From contig NZ_JHAC01000030.1 of the NCBI RefSeq assembly GCF_000599865.1, positions 1-33,382 on the forward strand: DNA of 33,382 nt. The letters run 5' to 3'. The number at the start of each line of letters is the position of its first letter. Position 1 is the stretch's first letter. Below are positions 1 through 9,609 of the stretch, one piece after another. Position numbers and translations under genes: made by a program. This DNA comes from Deinococcus phoenicis (GTDB taxonomy: Bacteria; Deinococcota; Deinococci; Deinococcales; Deinococcaceae). The notes below the pieces were generated by a model. That model was not told the origin of the DNA, searched no databases, and saw only the letters and a program-made list of their open reading frames with translations.

Positions 1-690
1 GAGGTGGGGCGACTGGAGGGGCACCCTGGACAGCAGTTCCCGCCACAGCGGCAGCGCCTCCAGTGCTCCGGGCGTCAGCAGGCCGCTGCGCAGCCCGTCG
101 TCGAGGTCGTGCGCCGTGTAGGCCAGCGCGTCGGCGGCGTCCACCAGTTGCGCTTCCAGGCTGGGCGGTCCCAGGCCCGCGCGGTCATGCTTGTTCAGGC
201 CGTCGAGCGTGTCCAGGGTGAGGTTCAGACCGGGAAAGTCCGGATAGCGGTCCTCCAGCCGGGTCACGATGCGCCGGGCCTGCGTGTTGTGGTCGAAGCC
301 GCCGTGCCCGGCCATCAGGCCGTCCAGCACCCGCTCACCCGCGTGCCCGAAGGGGGGATGCCCCAGGTCATGCGCCAGCGCCAGCGCCTCCGCCAGCGTC
401 TCGTTCAGGCCCAGGGTCAGCGCCACCGAGCGGGCCACCTGCTGCACTTCCAGCGTGTGGGTCAGGCGGGTGCGGTAGTGGTCGCCCTGCGCGTTCAGGA
501 ACACCTGCGTCTTGTATTCCAGGCGGCGGAACGCCGTGGTATGCAGCACCCGGTCACGGTCCTTCTGGAAGGCGGTGCGCGTCCCGCTCCCGGGCTCGGG
601 GTATTCCCGCCCGCGTGAACGGCGGCTCAGCGTGGCATAGGGCGCGAGTGTGGCGGCCTCGCGGGCCTCCAGGTCGGCGCGGGTGAACAT
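1..690 (-). CDS. dgt: Deoxyguanosinetriphosphate triphosphohydrolase (dGTPase), 3' end cut by window
   Basis: This is an HD-domain dNTP triphosphohydrolase that hydrolyses dGTP (and in this family often other dNTPs) to the nucleoside and triphosphate, tuning nucleotide pools. Translation from the ATG at 690 gives 230 codons with no stop. The first metal-binding His lies in a 'RLTHTLEV' segment (residues 75-82), and the HD pair is at 107-108 within '[11 protein letters not shown]'. A further acidic segment '[16 protein letters not shown]' follows near the left edge. The family is usually about 350-400 residues, so more than a third is outside the window. The start is supported by the typical family N-terminus (R-x-F-x-x-D-R-D-R-V-x-H-x-x-A-F-R-R-L). 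A CACAAT box at 697-702 sits exactly 6 bases before the ATG, a one-base variant of the TANNNT leaderless box used by neighbours. The gene diverges from the Nudix gene at 777. Confidence 0.93.
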   Translation of the reverse strand, partial: MFTRADLEAREAATLAPYATLSRRSRGREYPEPGSGTRTAFQKDRDRVLHTTAFRRLEYKTQVFLNAQGDHYRTRLTHTLEVQQVARSVALTLGLNETLAEALALAHDLGHPPFGHAGERVLDGLMAGHGGFDHNTQARRIVTRLEDRYPDFPGLNLTLDTLDGLNKHDRAGLGPPSLEAQLVDAADALAYTAHDLDDGLRSGLLTPGALEALPLWRELLSRVPLQSPHL

Positions 691-764
691 GGGGGGATTG
701 TGGCAGAGAGGGCAGAACAGACGGCAGAGGGCAAAGGCTTAACCTGATCCCTGGCCCGCTGCTT

Positions 765-770
765 TACATT
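765..770 (+). promoter_or_regulatory. TANNNT -10 box (TACATT) for a leaderless Nudix mRNA
   Basis: TACATT ends 6 bases before the ATG at 777, which would place the transcription start on the start codon. No clear -35 element and no Shine-Dalgarno sequence is visible. The assignment is by pattern only. Confidence 0.6.
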
Positions 771-776
771 GCCCCC

Positions 777-1297
<521 letters not shown>

Positions 1298-1301
<4 letters not shown>

Positions 1302-2209
1302 AAACCTACGTCTCCCCCACCCAGCGCCCCGATACGGAAACGGTGGTCGCCATCGGGTCCTTCGACGGGGTGCATCTGGGGCACCAAGCGCTGCTCGCGC
1401 AACTCAAGGCGAAGGGCCGCGAACACCGGGTGCCCACCGTCGTCTACACCTTCGACCCGCCCACCCGCGTGCTGACGCAGGGCGTGGAGTTCCTGTCCAC
1501 CCTGCCCGAAAAGCTGGAGTTGCTGGCCCGTTACGGCATCGACGAGACGGTGGCGGTGCCCTTCACGCCCGAATTCGCCGCGCGGCCCAAGGAGGCCTTT
1601 CTGGACGACCTGCGGGCGCTGCGGCCCCGCGCGGTGGTCGTGGGCGAGGACTTTCACTTCGGGCGGGGCCGGGCGGGGGGCGTCGCGGACCTGCGCGAAG
1701 TGACGCGCGAGGTGGTGGCCCTGCCCATGCACCAGCTCGGCGGCGACGACATCAAGAGCACCCGCATCCGCGAATACCTGAAGGTGGGCGACGTGGAAGG
1801 CGCGGCGCGGCTGCTGGGCCGCCACTACGACGCGCAGGGCGTGGTGGTGCAGGGCGACCGCCTGGGCCGGACCATCGGCTGGCCCACCGCGAATATCCGC
1901 GTGCCGGAAGGCAAGGCGCTCCCGCTGGGTGTCTTCGCGGTGGTGGCCCTCACAGAGCGGGGGCCGGGGCACCAGCAGCGCTGGCACGGCATGGCAAACG
2001 TAGGCTCCCGGCCCACCGTGAACGGCATAGGGCGGCGCTTCGAGGTCCACCTCTTCGACTTCGAGGGCGACCTCTACGGCGAGGAACTGGACGTCAAGTT
2101 CTTCGCGAAGTTGCGCGGCGAGCAGAAGTTCGGCAGCCTGGACGAACTGAAGGCCCAGCTCGCGCGGGATGCGGAGGCGGCGCGGGCGGCGCTGGAGGGA
2201 GTGCGGTAG
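1298..2209 (+). CDS. ribF: Bifunctional riboflavin kinase / FMN adenylyltransferase
   Basis: This cytosolic enzyme makes FMN from riboflavin and then FAD from FMN. The protein has 303 residues, normal for RibF. The N-terminal adenylyltransferase domain shows 'GSFDGVHLGH' at 20-29 (the HxGH nucleotidyl-transfer motif) and an 'S-T-R-I-R' motif near residue 152. The C-terminal riboflavin kinase domain begins near residue 180 with 'GRTIGWPTANI' and contains 'G-V-F-A-V' and 'V-H-L-F-D-F'. The GTG at 1298 is chosen because it overlaps the stop of the Nudix gene by 4 bases and gives the usual RibF N-terminus. The upstream extension of the same open frame lies inside the Nudix gene and is spurious. 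Confidence 0.96.
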
Positions 2210-2269
2210 GGAAGAATGGAGGGGGCTGGGGATGGTGAGAGCAAGCGTTCCTTGCCACCCCCCTCCCGA

Positions 2270-2289
2270 CCTCCCCACAAGGGGGGAGG
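2270..2289. repeat. Extragenic palindrome, possible ribF terminator
   Basis: A 7-base stem (CCTCCCC at 2270-2276, GGGGAGG at 2283-2289) closes over a 6-base loop, 61 bases after the ribF stop. It lies in a block of C-rich then G-rich sequence of the kind that recurs as dispersed extragenic palindromes in high-GC genomes. There is no T-tract, so terminator function is uncertain. Confidence 0.5.
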
Positions 2290-2501
2290 AGGAAGAGCGC
2301 CCCAAGCAGTTCCATTCTCTCCCTCAGCGCTTGGCAAGTCGCAAAAGCTCTGCCTCGTTCACTCGCTGTCTTGGGCACAACAGCACCCGTGTGGGGCCTG
2401 CCCCTTGCCCCCCTGCTCGGTCAGGTCCCTTTTTGACAACTGCCCTAAAACCGGGTCAGTCGGCGGCCGGTTCTTGCCTTCCAGGTCCACTTTCCAGGCA
2501 A

Positions 2502-2537
<36 letters not shown>

Positions 2538-2629
2538 GATGGGCGAAGGATGGCGTCGAGGCCGGAACCGGGGCCGGGCAAGCAACGCCGGAAACGTCCG
2601 GAACGACTCTTGCCCAGCGCAGCGCCTCT

Positions 2630-2653
2630 CCCCCTACCCGGCGGGGTAGGGGG
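2630..2653. repeat. Perfect 10-bp palindrome with 4-base loop
   Basis: CCCCCTACCC pairs perfectly with GGGTAGGGGG around the loop GGCG. It is 48 bases beyond the stop of the minus-strand lipoprotein gene and could end transcription from either side. It is equally typical of a mobile extragenic palindrome. A G-rich run follows at 2651-2667. Confidence 0.6.
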
Positions 2654-2700
2654 CCGGGGGGTGGGGATAACCAGGCCAGAGCAACCCCACCGACCCACCC

Positions 2701-3243
2701 TCAGGGCCGCGTGAAGTTCATGATCCGCCACTCGCCCCAGCCGTCCGCCAGGTTCACTTCCCGGCTGCCACTGTAGAGGCGGGTGGGGTGGCCGTCCCGG
2801 GGGTCGTATTCGGTTTCGACCACGGGACACTTCTGCCCCTGCTGGCCGCGCAAGGTCTGGGCGATGGCGGCGAAACGGTCCTCGACCGTGGCGCGGGCCT
2901 GGCCGCCCGGTTCGCCCGTCTGTCCGGCCTTGAGGGTCACGCCCTGCACGGCCCCACCGCGCACGGTGACGCGCACATCCGGGAAGGCGACCGGCGCGGC
3001 GATCTGCGCGAAATCGTAGCTGTAGTCGCGCACGCCCGCCGCCGTCCACCGCGCGCGGGCCGCCGTCAGGTCCCGCTCCAGCGCGGCGAAGTCGGGCCGG
3101 GTGTAGCCGGGCGCGCAGGGGCCGCCGCTGCTGAGCGGAACCGACGTGTCGGTGGTCGTTTGTGGCGCCTGCTGACCCATCTGGGCGGGCGTGCAGGCGG
3201 ACAGGGCACAGAGGGCAGGCACCAGCAGGAGGGACCGAAGCAT
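2701..3243 (-). CDS. DUF6174-like secreted lipoprotein
   Basis: A 180-residue exported lipoprotein. The N-terminus has Arg 3, a hydrophobic stretch and a lipobox L-S-A-C with the lipidated Cys at 17. The mature part holds 'R-W-x-A-A-G-V-R-D-Y-S-Y-D' followed by a V-R-V-T-V-R-G-G-A-V strand and ends in 'R-I-M-N-F-T-R-P'. That order (Trp, Asp-Tyr-x-Tyr, then a 'V-x-V-x-x-G' strand) is what I recall of DUF6174 proteins, whose function is unknown. The assignment is from memory of the family pattern, not a search. A TACCCT box lies 5 bases before the ATG, suggesting a leaderless mRNA. Confidence 0.8.
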   Translation of the reverse strand: MLRSLLLVPALCALSACTPAQMGQQAPQTTTDTSVPLSSGGPCAPGYTRPDFAALERDLTAARARWTAAGVRDYSYDFAQIAAPVAFPDVRVTVRGGAVQGVTLKAGQTGEPGGQARATVEDRFAAIAQTLRGQQGQKCPVVETEYDPRDGHPTRLYSGSREVNLADGWGEWRIMNFTRP

Positions 3244-3248
3244 GTGTC

Positions 3249-3254
3249 AGGGTA
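3249..3254 (-). promoter_or_regulatory. TACCCT -10 box for the DUF6174-like gene
   Basis: On the minus strand TACCCT is followed by 5 bases and then the ATG at 3243, with no Shine-Dalgarno sequence. The spacing fits a leaderless start. Confidence 0.5.
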
Positions 3255-3327
3255 GTCAGTCCTCCTGACAGCTTCGTGATGACGGCCTCAGCCGGACGCC
3301 GGGGCAGGTGCCCGCGCCGGCCGGGCG

Positions 3328-3333
3328 TACCCT
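3328..3333 (+). promoter_or_regulatory. TACCCT -10 box for mqnD
   Basis: TACCCT, 6-base spacer, then the ATG at 3340. This places the likely transcript start at the start codon. Confidence 0.6.
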
Positions 3334-3339
3334 GGACCC

Positions 3340-4191
3340 ATGACCACGGCCCCCTCCCCTCTCGGCACAGCCTCTCTCGACCTGGGCTATTCCTTCTGCC
3401 CCAACGACACGTTCATCTTCTACGCGCTCCAGGCGGGGCGGGTGCCCTCGCCGCTGCCCGTGCGCGAGGTGCTGGAGGACGTGCAGACGCTCAACGACTG
3501 GGCGGTGGCGGGCCGCCTCCCCATGACCAAGATCAGCTACCGCGCCTATTTCGACGTAATGGACCGCTACGTGGCCCTGCGCGCGGGTGGGGCGCTGGGG
3601 CGCGGCGTGGGGCCGCTGGTAGTGGCGCGGGAGCATCTGGGCGACCTCAACGGCCGCACGGTGGCCTCGCCCGGCGCACTGACCACCGCCGAACTGCTGC
3701 TGCGCCTCGCCTATCCGGAAGTCCGCCTGACACACATGCGCTACGACGAGGTAATGCCCGCCGTCGCGCGCGGGGAGGTGGACGCGGGCCTGATCATCCA
3801 CGAGTCGCGCTTCACGTACCCGCAGCACGGGCTGGTGCGGCTGCTGGACCTGGGCGCGTGGTGGGAGGGCCAGACGGGCCTGCCGCTCCCGCTGGGCGCG
3901 ATTCTGGTGCGCCGTGACCTGCCGCTGGACATACAGCGCGGGCTGAATGCCGCCGTGCGCGCCAGCCTCGAATATGCCCACGCGCACCCGCAGGAGCCGA
4001 TGGGCTACATCCGCCAGCACGCGCTGGAGATGAGCGACGACGTGATGCGCGCCCATATTGACCTGTACGTGAACGACTTCAGCCTGGATGTGGGCGCGGA
4101 AGGTGAACGAGCGGTGCGCGAACTGCACCGCCGCGCGGTGGCGGTGGGCGCGGCCCCGGCGTCTGACCTGCCGCTGTTCGTGCCGGTCTGA
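3340..4191 (+). CDS. mqnD: 1,4-dihydroxy-6-naphthoate synthase (futalosine menaquinone pathway)
   Basis: MqnD converts cyclic dehypoxanthine futalosine to 1,4-dihydroxy-6-naphthoate, a precursor of menaquinone. The 283-residue protein has the family signature near its start ('LDLGYSFCPNDTFIFYAL', residues 12-29). It then shows the two-lobed periplasmic-binding-like fold pattern, with 'D-V-Q-T-L-N' and a 'T-K-I-S-Y-R-A' segment in lobe one and 'D-A-G-L-I-I-H-E-S-R-F-T-Y' in lobe two. Length matches the family. A leaderless-type box fixes the ATG. It stands alone apart from the YhhN-family gene 17 bases downstream. Its presence indicates that the organism uses the futalosine rather than the classical Men route. 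Confidence 0.93.
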   Translation: MTTAPSPLGTASLDLGYSFCPNDTFIFYALQAGRVPSPLPVREVLEDVQTLNDWAVAGRLPMTKISYRAYFDVMDRYVALRAGGALGRGVGPLVVAREHLGDLNGRTVASPGALTTAELLLRLAYPEVRLTHMRYDEVMPAVARGEVDAGLIIHESRFTYPQHGLVRLLDLGAWWEGQTGLPLPLGAILVRRDLPLDIQRGLNAAVRASLEYAHAHPQEPMGYIRQHALEMSDDVMRAHIDLYVNDFSLDVGAEGERAVRELHRRAVAVGAAPASDLPLFVPV

Positions 4192-4196
4192 CCCCG

Positions 4197-4202
4197 TAGG
4201 CT
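4197..4202 (+). promoter_or_regulatory. TAGGCT -10 box for the YhhN-family gene
   Basis: TAGGCT lies 6 bases before the second of two tandem GTG codons (4209), favouring that GTG as the start over the one at 4206. Confidence 0.5.
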
Positions 4203-4208
4203 GGGGTG

Positions 4209-4844
4209 GTGCCCCCTCGTTCCTTCCACCCCGCCCTGGCTCTGCTCGCGGCGGGGCTATTCTTGCTGGCCGCCCAGCTCCAGCTGCCCGGCCTGCGCCT
4301 GCTGACCAAGGCCCTGCCCGCCGCGCTGCTGGCGGTCTGGGTGTGGCGCGCGGCCCCGCCCGGCCTGGTGCGGCGGTGGCTGGCACTGGGGCTGGGCCTG
4401 GGGGCGCTGGGCGACCTGTTGCTGGAGTGGCCCGGCGACCTGTTCGTGCCGGGGCTGCTGGCCTTTTTGCTGGCCCATCTGGCCTACCTGCGTGGCTTTC
4501 TGACGGGCACGCGGCGGCCGGCCTGGGGCGGGTTGCTGGGAGCGGCTGCTTATGGCGCGGCGCTGCTGGGCCTGCTGGTCGCGCGGGGACAACTGGGCGA
4601 GCTGCGAAGCCCCGTGCTGATTTACGGCATTGTCATCACTCTGATGCTGTGGCGGGCGCTGGCGGTGGGAGGTCTGGCCGTCTGGGGCGCAGCATTGTTC
4701 GTACTGAGTGACAGCCTGATCGCGGTAGACCGCTTCGTGACGCCGCTTCCGGCGCGCGACCTCGCCGTCAACGGGCTGTACTGGCTGGGACAGGGGGGAC
4801 TGGCCTGCTGGGCTATTCGCGGGGGACGCCGCCCCACTTCTTGA
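4209..4844 (+). CDS. YhhN-family (lysoplasmalogenase-like) membrane protein
   Basis: A 211-residue integral membrane protein that is almost entirely hydrophobic, with about eight Leu/Ala/Gly-rich segments separated by short loops. The acidic residues near 'L-G-A-L-G-D-L-L-L-E' and 'L-F-V-L-S-D-S-L-I-A-V-D-R-F' match the two conserved acidic motifs of the YhhN/TMEM86 family. The animal TMEM86B member hydrolyses lysoplasmalogen, while bacterial members are mostly uncharacterised. Two GTG codons (4206, 4209) could start it, and 4209 fits the 6-base spacing from the -10 box. It begins 17 bases after mqnD but probably has its own promoter. Confidence 0.85.
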   Translation: MPPRSFHPALALLAAGLFLLAAQLQLPGLRLLTKALPAALLAVWVWRAAPPGLVRRWLALGLGLGALGDLLLEWPGDLFVPGLLAFLLAHLAYLRGFLTGTRRPAWGGLLGAAAYGAALLGLLVARGQLGELRSPVLIYGIVITLMLWRALAVGGLAVWGAALFVLSDSLIAVDRFVTPLPARDLAVNGLYWLGQGGLACWAIRGGRRPTS

Positions 4845-4934
4845 GCAAAACCTGAGAAGAGGCTCAGAAGGTGAGCAGAGCCGGAAAGCGGTGTTTCGCC
4901 CCCGTGTGATTCTGCGGGGCGGAGGACGACTCAC

Positions 4935-6212
4935 ATGCGTAAACCCCTGCTCGCCGCCCTGACGGTGGCTCTGGCGGGTGCCTTTTCGGCGCTGGCCCAG
5001 ACCGCCATCCCGCTGACCGGCCCGTTTCCCGGCCAGCCCACCCCGCCCACACCGCGCCCCCTACCCGCACCCGAAGCGCCGGTCACGGTCACGGCCACCC
5101 GCAACGAGCCGACTGCGCTGGGCTTCACGCCCGACAAGCTCGCCCGGCTGAAGGTCCCGGCAGGGTTCACGGTCACGGTGATGGCGTCCGAACTGGGCAA
5201 CGCCCGCTCGCTGCAAACCATGCCCGACGGCGGTGTGTACCTCTCGCGCACCAAGCAGAACGACATCTGGTACCTGAAGGATGTCAACAAGGACGGCAAG
5301 TTCGACGCGGGCGAGCGCCGCCAGGTGGCCTCCAACCTCAGCCTCGTGCACGGGATGGACGTGAAGAACGGCAAGCTGTACGCCATCGGCCAGCACGACA
5401 TCTGGGTGATGGACATCGCCAAAGACGGAACGCTGAGCGTGCCGCGCGTGTTCGCCACTCAACTTCCCGACGTGGGGCAGCACTCCGCGCGCGGCGTGAA
5501 GTGGGGGCCGGACGGCTTCCTGTACGCCTCCATCGGCTCCACCAACAACGACGCGGCCCCGCAGAACCCGGAGGAAGCGACCATCCTGCGCCTCAGCCCC
5601 GACGGGAAGTGGCGCGAGGTGTACGCGCGCGGCCTGCGCCACACCATCGGCTTCGGGTGGCAGCCCGTCACCAAGACGCTGTACGGCATGGACCAGGGGT
5701 CCGACTGGCACGGCGACAACATCCCGCCCGAGGAGCTGAACGTGATTCAGCGCGGCCGGGTCTACGGCTGGCCCTACTGCTACGGCGACAAGCAGCCCGA
5801 CCCCTACGCCAACTCCAGCACCATCCCCGGCCTGATCAGCAAGACCGACTACTGCAACCGCACCCAGGGCAGCCTGCTGAACTACACGGCGCACGCGGCG
5901 GCCATCGACATGACCTTCTACACCGGCAACCAGTTCCCGGCCGAGTACCGGAACGACGCCTTCGTGGCCTTCCGCGGCTCGTGGAACCGCAACGAGCCGA
6001 GCGGCTACGAGATTGCCCGCGTGGACTTCGACGCGCAGAACAGGCCCGTGTCCATCACACCCTTCGTGAGCGGCTTCGTGTTCCAGGAGCAGGGGCAGTG
6101 GAAGCAGTTCGGGCGCGTGGCGGGCGTGGCCGTGTACAACGACGGCAGCCTGCTTTTCACCGACGACCAGAGCGGCGTCATCTACCGCGTGCGCTCCACG
6201 GGAGGCCAGTGA
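4935..6212 (+). CDS. Secreted PQQ-dependent sugar (sorbosone-type) dehydrogenase
   Basis: A 425-residue exported beta-propeller quinoprotein. It has a Sec signal peptide (residues 1 to about 21, ending S-A-L-A before Gln) and a Pro-rich spacer. The six-bladed propeller carries the motifs of the sorbosone/aldose dehydrogenase family: 'V-H-G-M-D', 'H-S-A-R-G-V-K-W-G-P-D-G-F-L-Y', 'R-G-L-R-H-T-I-G-F-G', 'M-D-Q-G-S-D-W-H-G-D-N-I-P-P-E-E-L-N' and 'Y-G-W-P-Y-C-Y-G'. Such enzymes oxidise sugars in the periplasm with PQQ as cofactor. The substrate is unknown here, and whether this species makes PQQ cannot be judged. GGAGGA lies 9 bases before the ATG. The stop overlaps the start of the sodC fusion gene (TGATG), so the pair is an operon. 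Confidence 0.9.
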   Translation: MRKPLLAALTVALAGAFSALAQTAIPLTGPFPGQPTPPTPRPLPAPEAPVTVTATRNEPTALGFTPDKLARLKVPAGFTVTVMASELGNARSLQTMPDGGVYLSRTKQNDIWYLKDVNKDGKFDAGERRQVASNLSLVHGMDVKNGKLYAIGQHDIWVMDIAKDGTLSVPRVFATQLPDVGQHSARGVKWGPDGFLYASIGSTNNDAAPQNPEEATILRLSPDGKWREVYARGLRHTIGFGWQPVTKTLYGMDQGSDWHGDNIPPEELNVIQRGRVYGWPYCYGDKQPDPYANSSTIPGLISKTDYCNRTQGSLLNYTAHAAAIDMTFYTGNQFPAEYRNDAFVAFRGSWNRNEPSGYEIARVDFDAQNRPVSITPFVSGFVFQEQGQWKQFGRVAGVAVYNDGSLLFTDDQSGVIYRVRSTGGQ

Positions 6213-7633
6213 TGAAGAAGCTCCAGATGCTCGGCCTGCTGGCCCTGGCGGCGGCCCTGGGCAGCGCCTCGGCGGGCGGCATGCAGCCCATGATGCCCAT
6301 GGCCCCGGCGAGCGCGCCCCTGAGCGCCACCGCCGCCATTCGTGACGCGGCGGGCCAGGTGCGGGGGAGCGCGGCCTTCAAGCAGATGGGGATGGGCGTG
6401 CAGGTCACAGTGGAGGTGCGCGGCCTGCCCCCCGGCGGTCACGGCATGCACGTCCACGAGTACGGCAAATGCACTCCCGGCGTGGACTCGGCCACCAACA
6501 CGGTCGTGCCCTTCGGCGGGGCGGGGCCGCACTTCGACCCCGGCATGAGCAAGAACCACGACGACCCCCAGGCCATGAACAAGTACGGCCACGGCGGCGA
6601 CCTGCCCATGCTGATGGTGGGCGCGGACGGCGTGGGCCGCCTGACCTTCACCACCGACAAGGTCAGCCTGACCGGCATGAACGGCGTCCTGAACCGCGCG
6701 CTGGTCGTCCACGCCATGCCCGACGACTACAAGACCGACCCGGCGGGCAAATCGGGGATGCGCGAACGCTGCGGCGTGATTGTGCGCGACAACTTCAGCG
6801 TGCGCGACTATGCGTTGCCCGACCACCTCTCCTATCCGGAAGGCCTGGCCTACGATACGAAGAAAGGCGTCCTCTACACCGGCAGCGCCTCCAACGGCAC
6901 CATCTACGCGGTCAACGTGCAGAGCGGCACCGTCAGCAAGTTCAGTGAGGGCGGCTCGCTGGGCCGCCGGGTCGCGCTGGGGATGAAGGTGGACCCGCAG
7001 GGCCGCCTGTGGGTCGCGGGCGGGCAGCAGGGTACGGTCAGCGTCCTCTCGCCCGACGGCATGATCCTGAACGTGCTGGAAACGCCCAAGAGTCCGGTGC
7101 CGTACCTCAACGACCTGGCCATCGCGCCAGGCGGCAACGTGTACGTGACCGACTCCTTCCGCCCGGTAATTTACCGCGTGGACCGCGACATGAATCTGAC
7201 GGCGTGGCTGGACCTGGGCAAGACGCCCATCAAGTACGGCCCCGGCATCAACCTGGACGGCATCGTCGTGACGCCCGACGGCCGCTACCTGCTGACCAAC
7301 CAGCTCAACACGGGCGACCTGTGGCGCATCGACCTGCGCACGAGGGCCGTGAAGAAGGTCATGGGCGGCCTGAAGAACAGTGACGGCCTCCTGCTGGACG
7401 GCCACACGCTGTACCTGGCCCGCAACAAGGACCAGGTGGTCAGCCGGGTGAACCTCAGCGCCGACTACGGCAGCGGCACCCTGGCCGCCGAGGAACCTCT
7501 GGCGGGCCTGCGCTACCCCACGGCCCTGGTCATGCTGGGCAACGAGCTGGTCGTGACGCAAAGCCAGCTCGACAAGCTCCAGGGTGGCGCGCCCGAGGTC
7601 CCCTTCAAGCTGACCCGCTTCGGCAAGTTCTGA
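6212..7633 (+). CDS. sodC: Cu/Zn superoxide dismutase fused to an SMP-30/NHL-like beta-propeller
   Basis: A 473-residue exported protein: signal peptide (1 to about 21), Met/Pro-rich linker, SodC domain (about 36-193), then a propeller (about 198-473). The SOD site is complete by position: Cu ligands His80, His82 and His167, bridging His107, Zn ligands His116, His127 and Asp130, disulfide Cys87-Cys187, and active-site Arg184. The propeller has repeated 'P-x-G-x-x-Y/V' blades and SMP-30-like metal-site motifs (Y-P-E-G, Y-L-N-D-L-A, N-L-D-G-I). The ATG overlaps the stop of the upstream dehydrogenase. The upstream extension of this frame is inside that gene and spurious. A single-domain SodC is about 150-180 residues, so this is a true fusion. 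I recall a SodC of similar length in D. radiodurans. Whether the propeller is catalytic is unknown. Confidence 0.9.
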   Translation: MKKLQMLGLLALAAALGSASAGGMQPMMPMAPASAPLSATAAIRDAAGQVRGSAAFKQMGMGVQVTVEVRGLPPGGHGMHVHEYGKCTPGVDSATNTVVPFGGAGPHFDPGMSKNHDDPQAMNKYGHGGDLPMLMVGADGVGRLTFTTDKVSLTGMNGVLNRALVVHAMPDDYKTDPAGKSGMRERCGVIVRDNFSVRDYALPDHLSYPEGLAYDTKKGVLYTGSASNGTIYAVNVQSGTVSKFSEGGSLGRRVALGMKVDPQGRLWVAGGQQGTVSVLSPDGMILNVLETPKSPVPYLNDLAIAPGGNVYVTDSFRPVIYRVDRDMNLTAWLDLGKTPIKYGPGINLDGIVVTPDGRYLLTNQLNTGDLWRIDLRTRAVKKVMGGLKNSDGLLLDGHTLYLARNKDQVVSRVNLSADYGSGTLAAEEPLAGLRYPTALVMLGNELVVTQSQLDKLQGGAPEVPFKLTRFGKF

Positions 7634-7653
7634 GCCGGAGGCTCTGGCGGGGA

Positions 7654-7685
7654 GGGAGGAGCGGCCTGGGTGCCCTCCTCCCTTT
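7654..7685 (+). terminator. Terminator of the dehydrogenase-sodC operon
   Basis: GGGAGGAG (7654-7661) pairs with CTCCTCCC (7675-7682). A further GGC/GCC pair inside is followed by TTTC, 20 bases after the stop. Confidence 0.7.
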
Positions 7686-7775
7686 CGTGTGCCGAATGAC
7701 GGATACGCCGCTCGCCTGCCATGCGCCCTGTTGCCCCGTCATGGCGCTGTAAGAATCTGGTGTGTCAGCTCACAT

Positions 7776-7781
7776 TAGGCT
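7776..7781 (+). promoter_or_regulatory. TAGGCT -10 box for the ABC exporter operon
   Basis: TAGGCT, 6-base spacer, then GTG at 7788. This leaderless geometry supports the GTG start. Confidence 0.6.
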
Positions 7782-7787
7782 GCGCGC

Positions 7788-8726
<939 letters not shown>

Positions 8727-8781
8727 TGCGAGTCAAGATGATGAAGGCATTCCCCCTTCTTTCCCGTTCCCGGGTGGCCGC

Positions 8782-9555
8782 GTGCTGACCCTGGTCCTGC
8801 TGGAGCTGCGCAAGCTGCTGGGCATGCGCAGCGCCCGCCTCGCGCTGCTGGTGTGCCTGCTGCTGCCGCTGCTGTGGCTGGTCGCGCCGCGCCTGAGCGC
8901 GCTGCTGAACGTGGCCCTGACGAGTGGCTGGCAACTCCCCGCCGTCAGCCTGGGCGTGCTGGTACAGTTCCTGCTGCCCCTCTTCATCGCCGTGACCTGC
9001 GCGGAGATGATCGGGGCGGAGGTCAGCCAGGGCACGCTCGCACCGCTGCTGCTGCGCCCGGTGGACCGCACCCGCGTGATCGTCGGCAAACTGATCGTGG
9101 CGCTGCTGTACCCGGCCCTCCTGATCGCTGTGCTGGTCGCCGGGTCGCTGCTGGCGGGCCTGGGCCTCGGCCTGGGAAGCTTCACGGGCGGCACCGGCCT
9201 GGGACCGGGCTACTTCGTGGGCGTGGGGCCACTGAGCAGCGGGGAGGCACTGATGCAGGTGCTGCGGGGCAGCGTTCTGGCCGCCGTGATGCTGATGCCG
9301 GTCGCCGCGCTCTCGCTGCTGTTCGGCGTGCTGTACCTCAACACCGCCGCCGCGGCCCTCGCCACCCTCGCGGCCCTGAACCTGCTGCGGCTGCTGGTGG
9401 TGTTCCCGGAAAACGTCCAGCGCCTGCTGCTGACCAGCCACTTCGACTTGTACGCCCGCCAGGGCAACGTCCTCCAGCCCCTCGTGCTGCTGCTGATCTA
9501 CACGGTGGGCTTCGGACTGATGGCGGTCTATGCCTTCGACCGGCGGGACGTGTAG
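8782..9555 (+). CDS. ABC-2 type transporter permease
   Basis: A 257-residue membrane subunit with about six hydrophobic segments. It starts '[13 protein letters not shown]', the usual amphipathic start of ABC-2 permeases, and has the typical cytosolic segment '[22 protein letters not shown]' after the second membrane span. It partners the ATPase just upstream. The GTG at 8782 is chosen because it is the first in-frame start past the ATPase gene. There is no good Shine-Dalgarno sequence, so the exact start is moderately uncertain. Confidence 0.88.
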   Translation: MLTLVLLELRKLLGMRSARLALLVCLLLPLLWLVAPRLSALLNVALTSGWQLPAVSLGVLVQFLLPLFIAVTCAEMIGAEVSQGTLAPLLLRPVDRTRVIVGKLIVALLYPALLIAVLVAGSLLAGLGLGLGSFTGGTGLGPGYFVGVGPLSSGEALMQVLRGSVLAAVMLMPVAALSLLFGVLYLNTAAAALATLAALNLLRLLVVFPENVQRLLLTSHFDLYARQGNVLQPLVLLLIYTVGFGLMAVYAFDRRDV

Positions 9556-9558
9556 GCA

Positions 9559-9593
9559 GGGGAAGAGGCCCGGCAAAGGCCGTCCCCTTCCCC
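9559..9593. terminator. Hairpin between convergent ABC and gfh1-like genes
   Basis: GGGGAA pairs with TTCCCC, with an inner GGCC/GGCC pair, right after the permease stop and 17 bases past the stop of the minus-strand gene. There is no clear T-tract. It may serve both directions. Confidence 0.5.
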
Positions 9594-9609
9594 ACGGTGC
9601 CCCGGCGCC

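Noticed and set aside
2433..2461. TTGACA hexamer at 2433 as a promoter
   Set aside because: No acceptable -10 sequence at 16-18 bases downstream and no gene follows on that strand.
5501..6211. N-terminal extension of the SodC fusion frame
   Set aside because: It lies fully inside the PQQ-type dehydrogenase gene. The true start at 6212 has a signal peptide and overlaps the upstream stop.
6182..7561. 459-residue minus-strand open frame opposite the SodC fusion
   Set aside because: No recognisable motifs, shadow composition, and no start signals.
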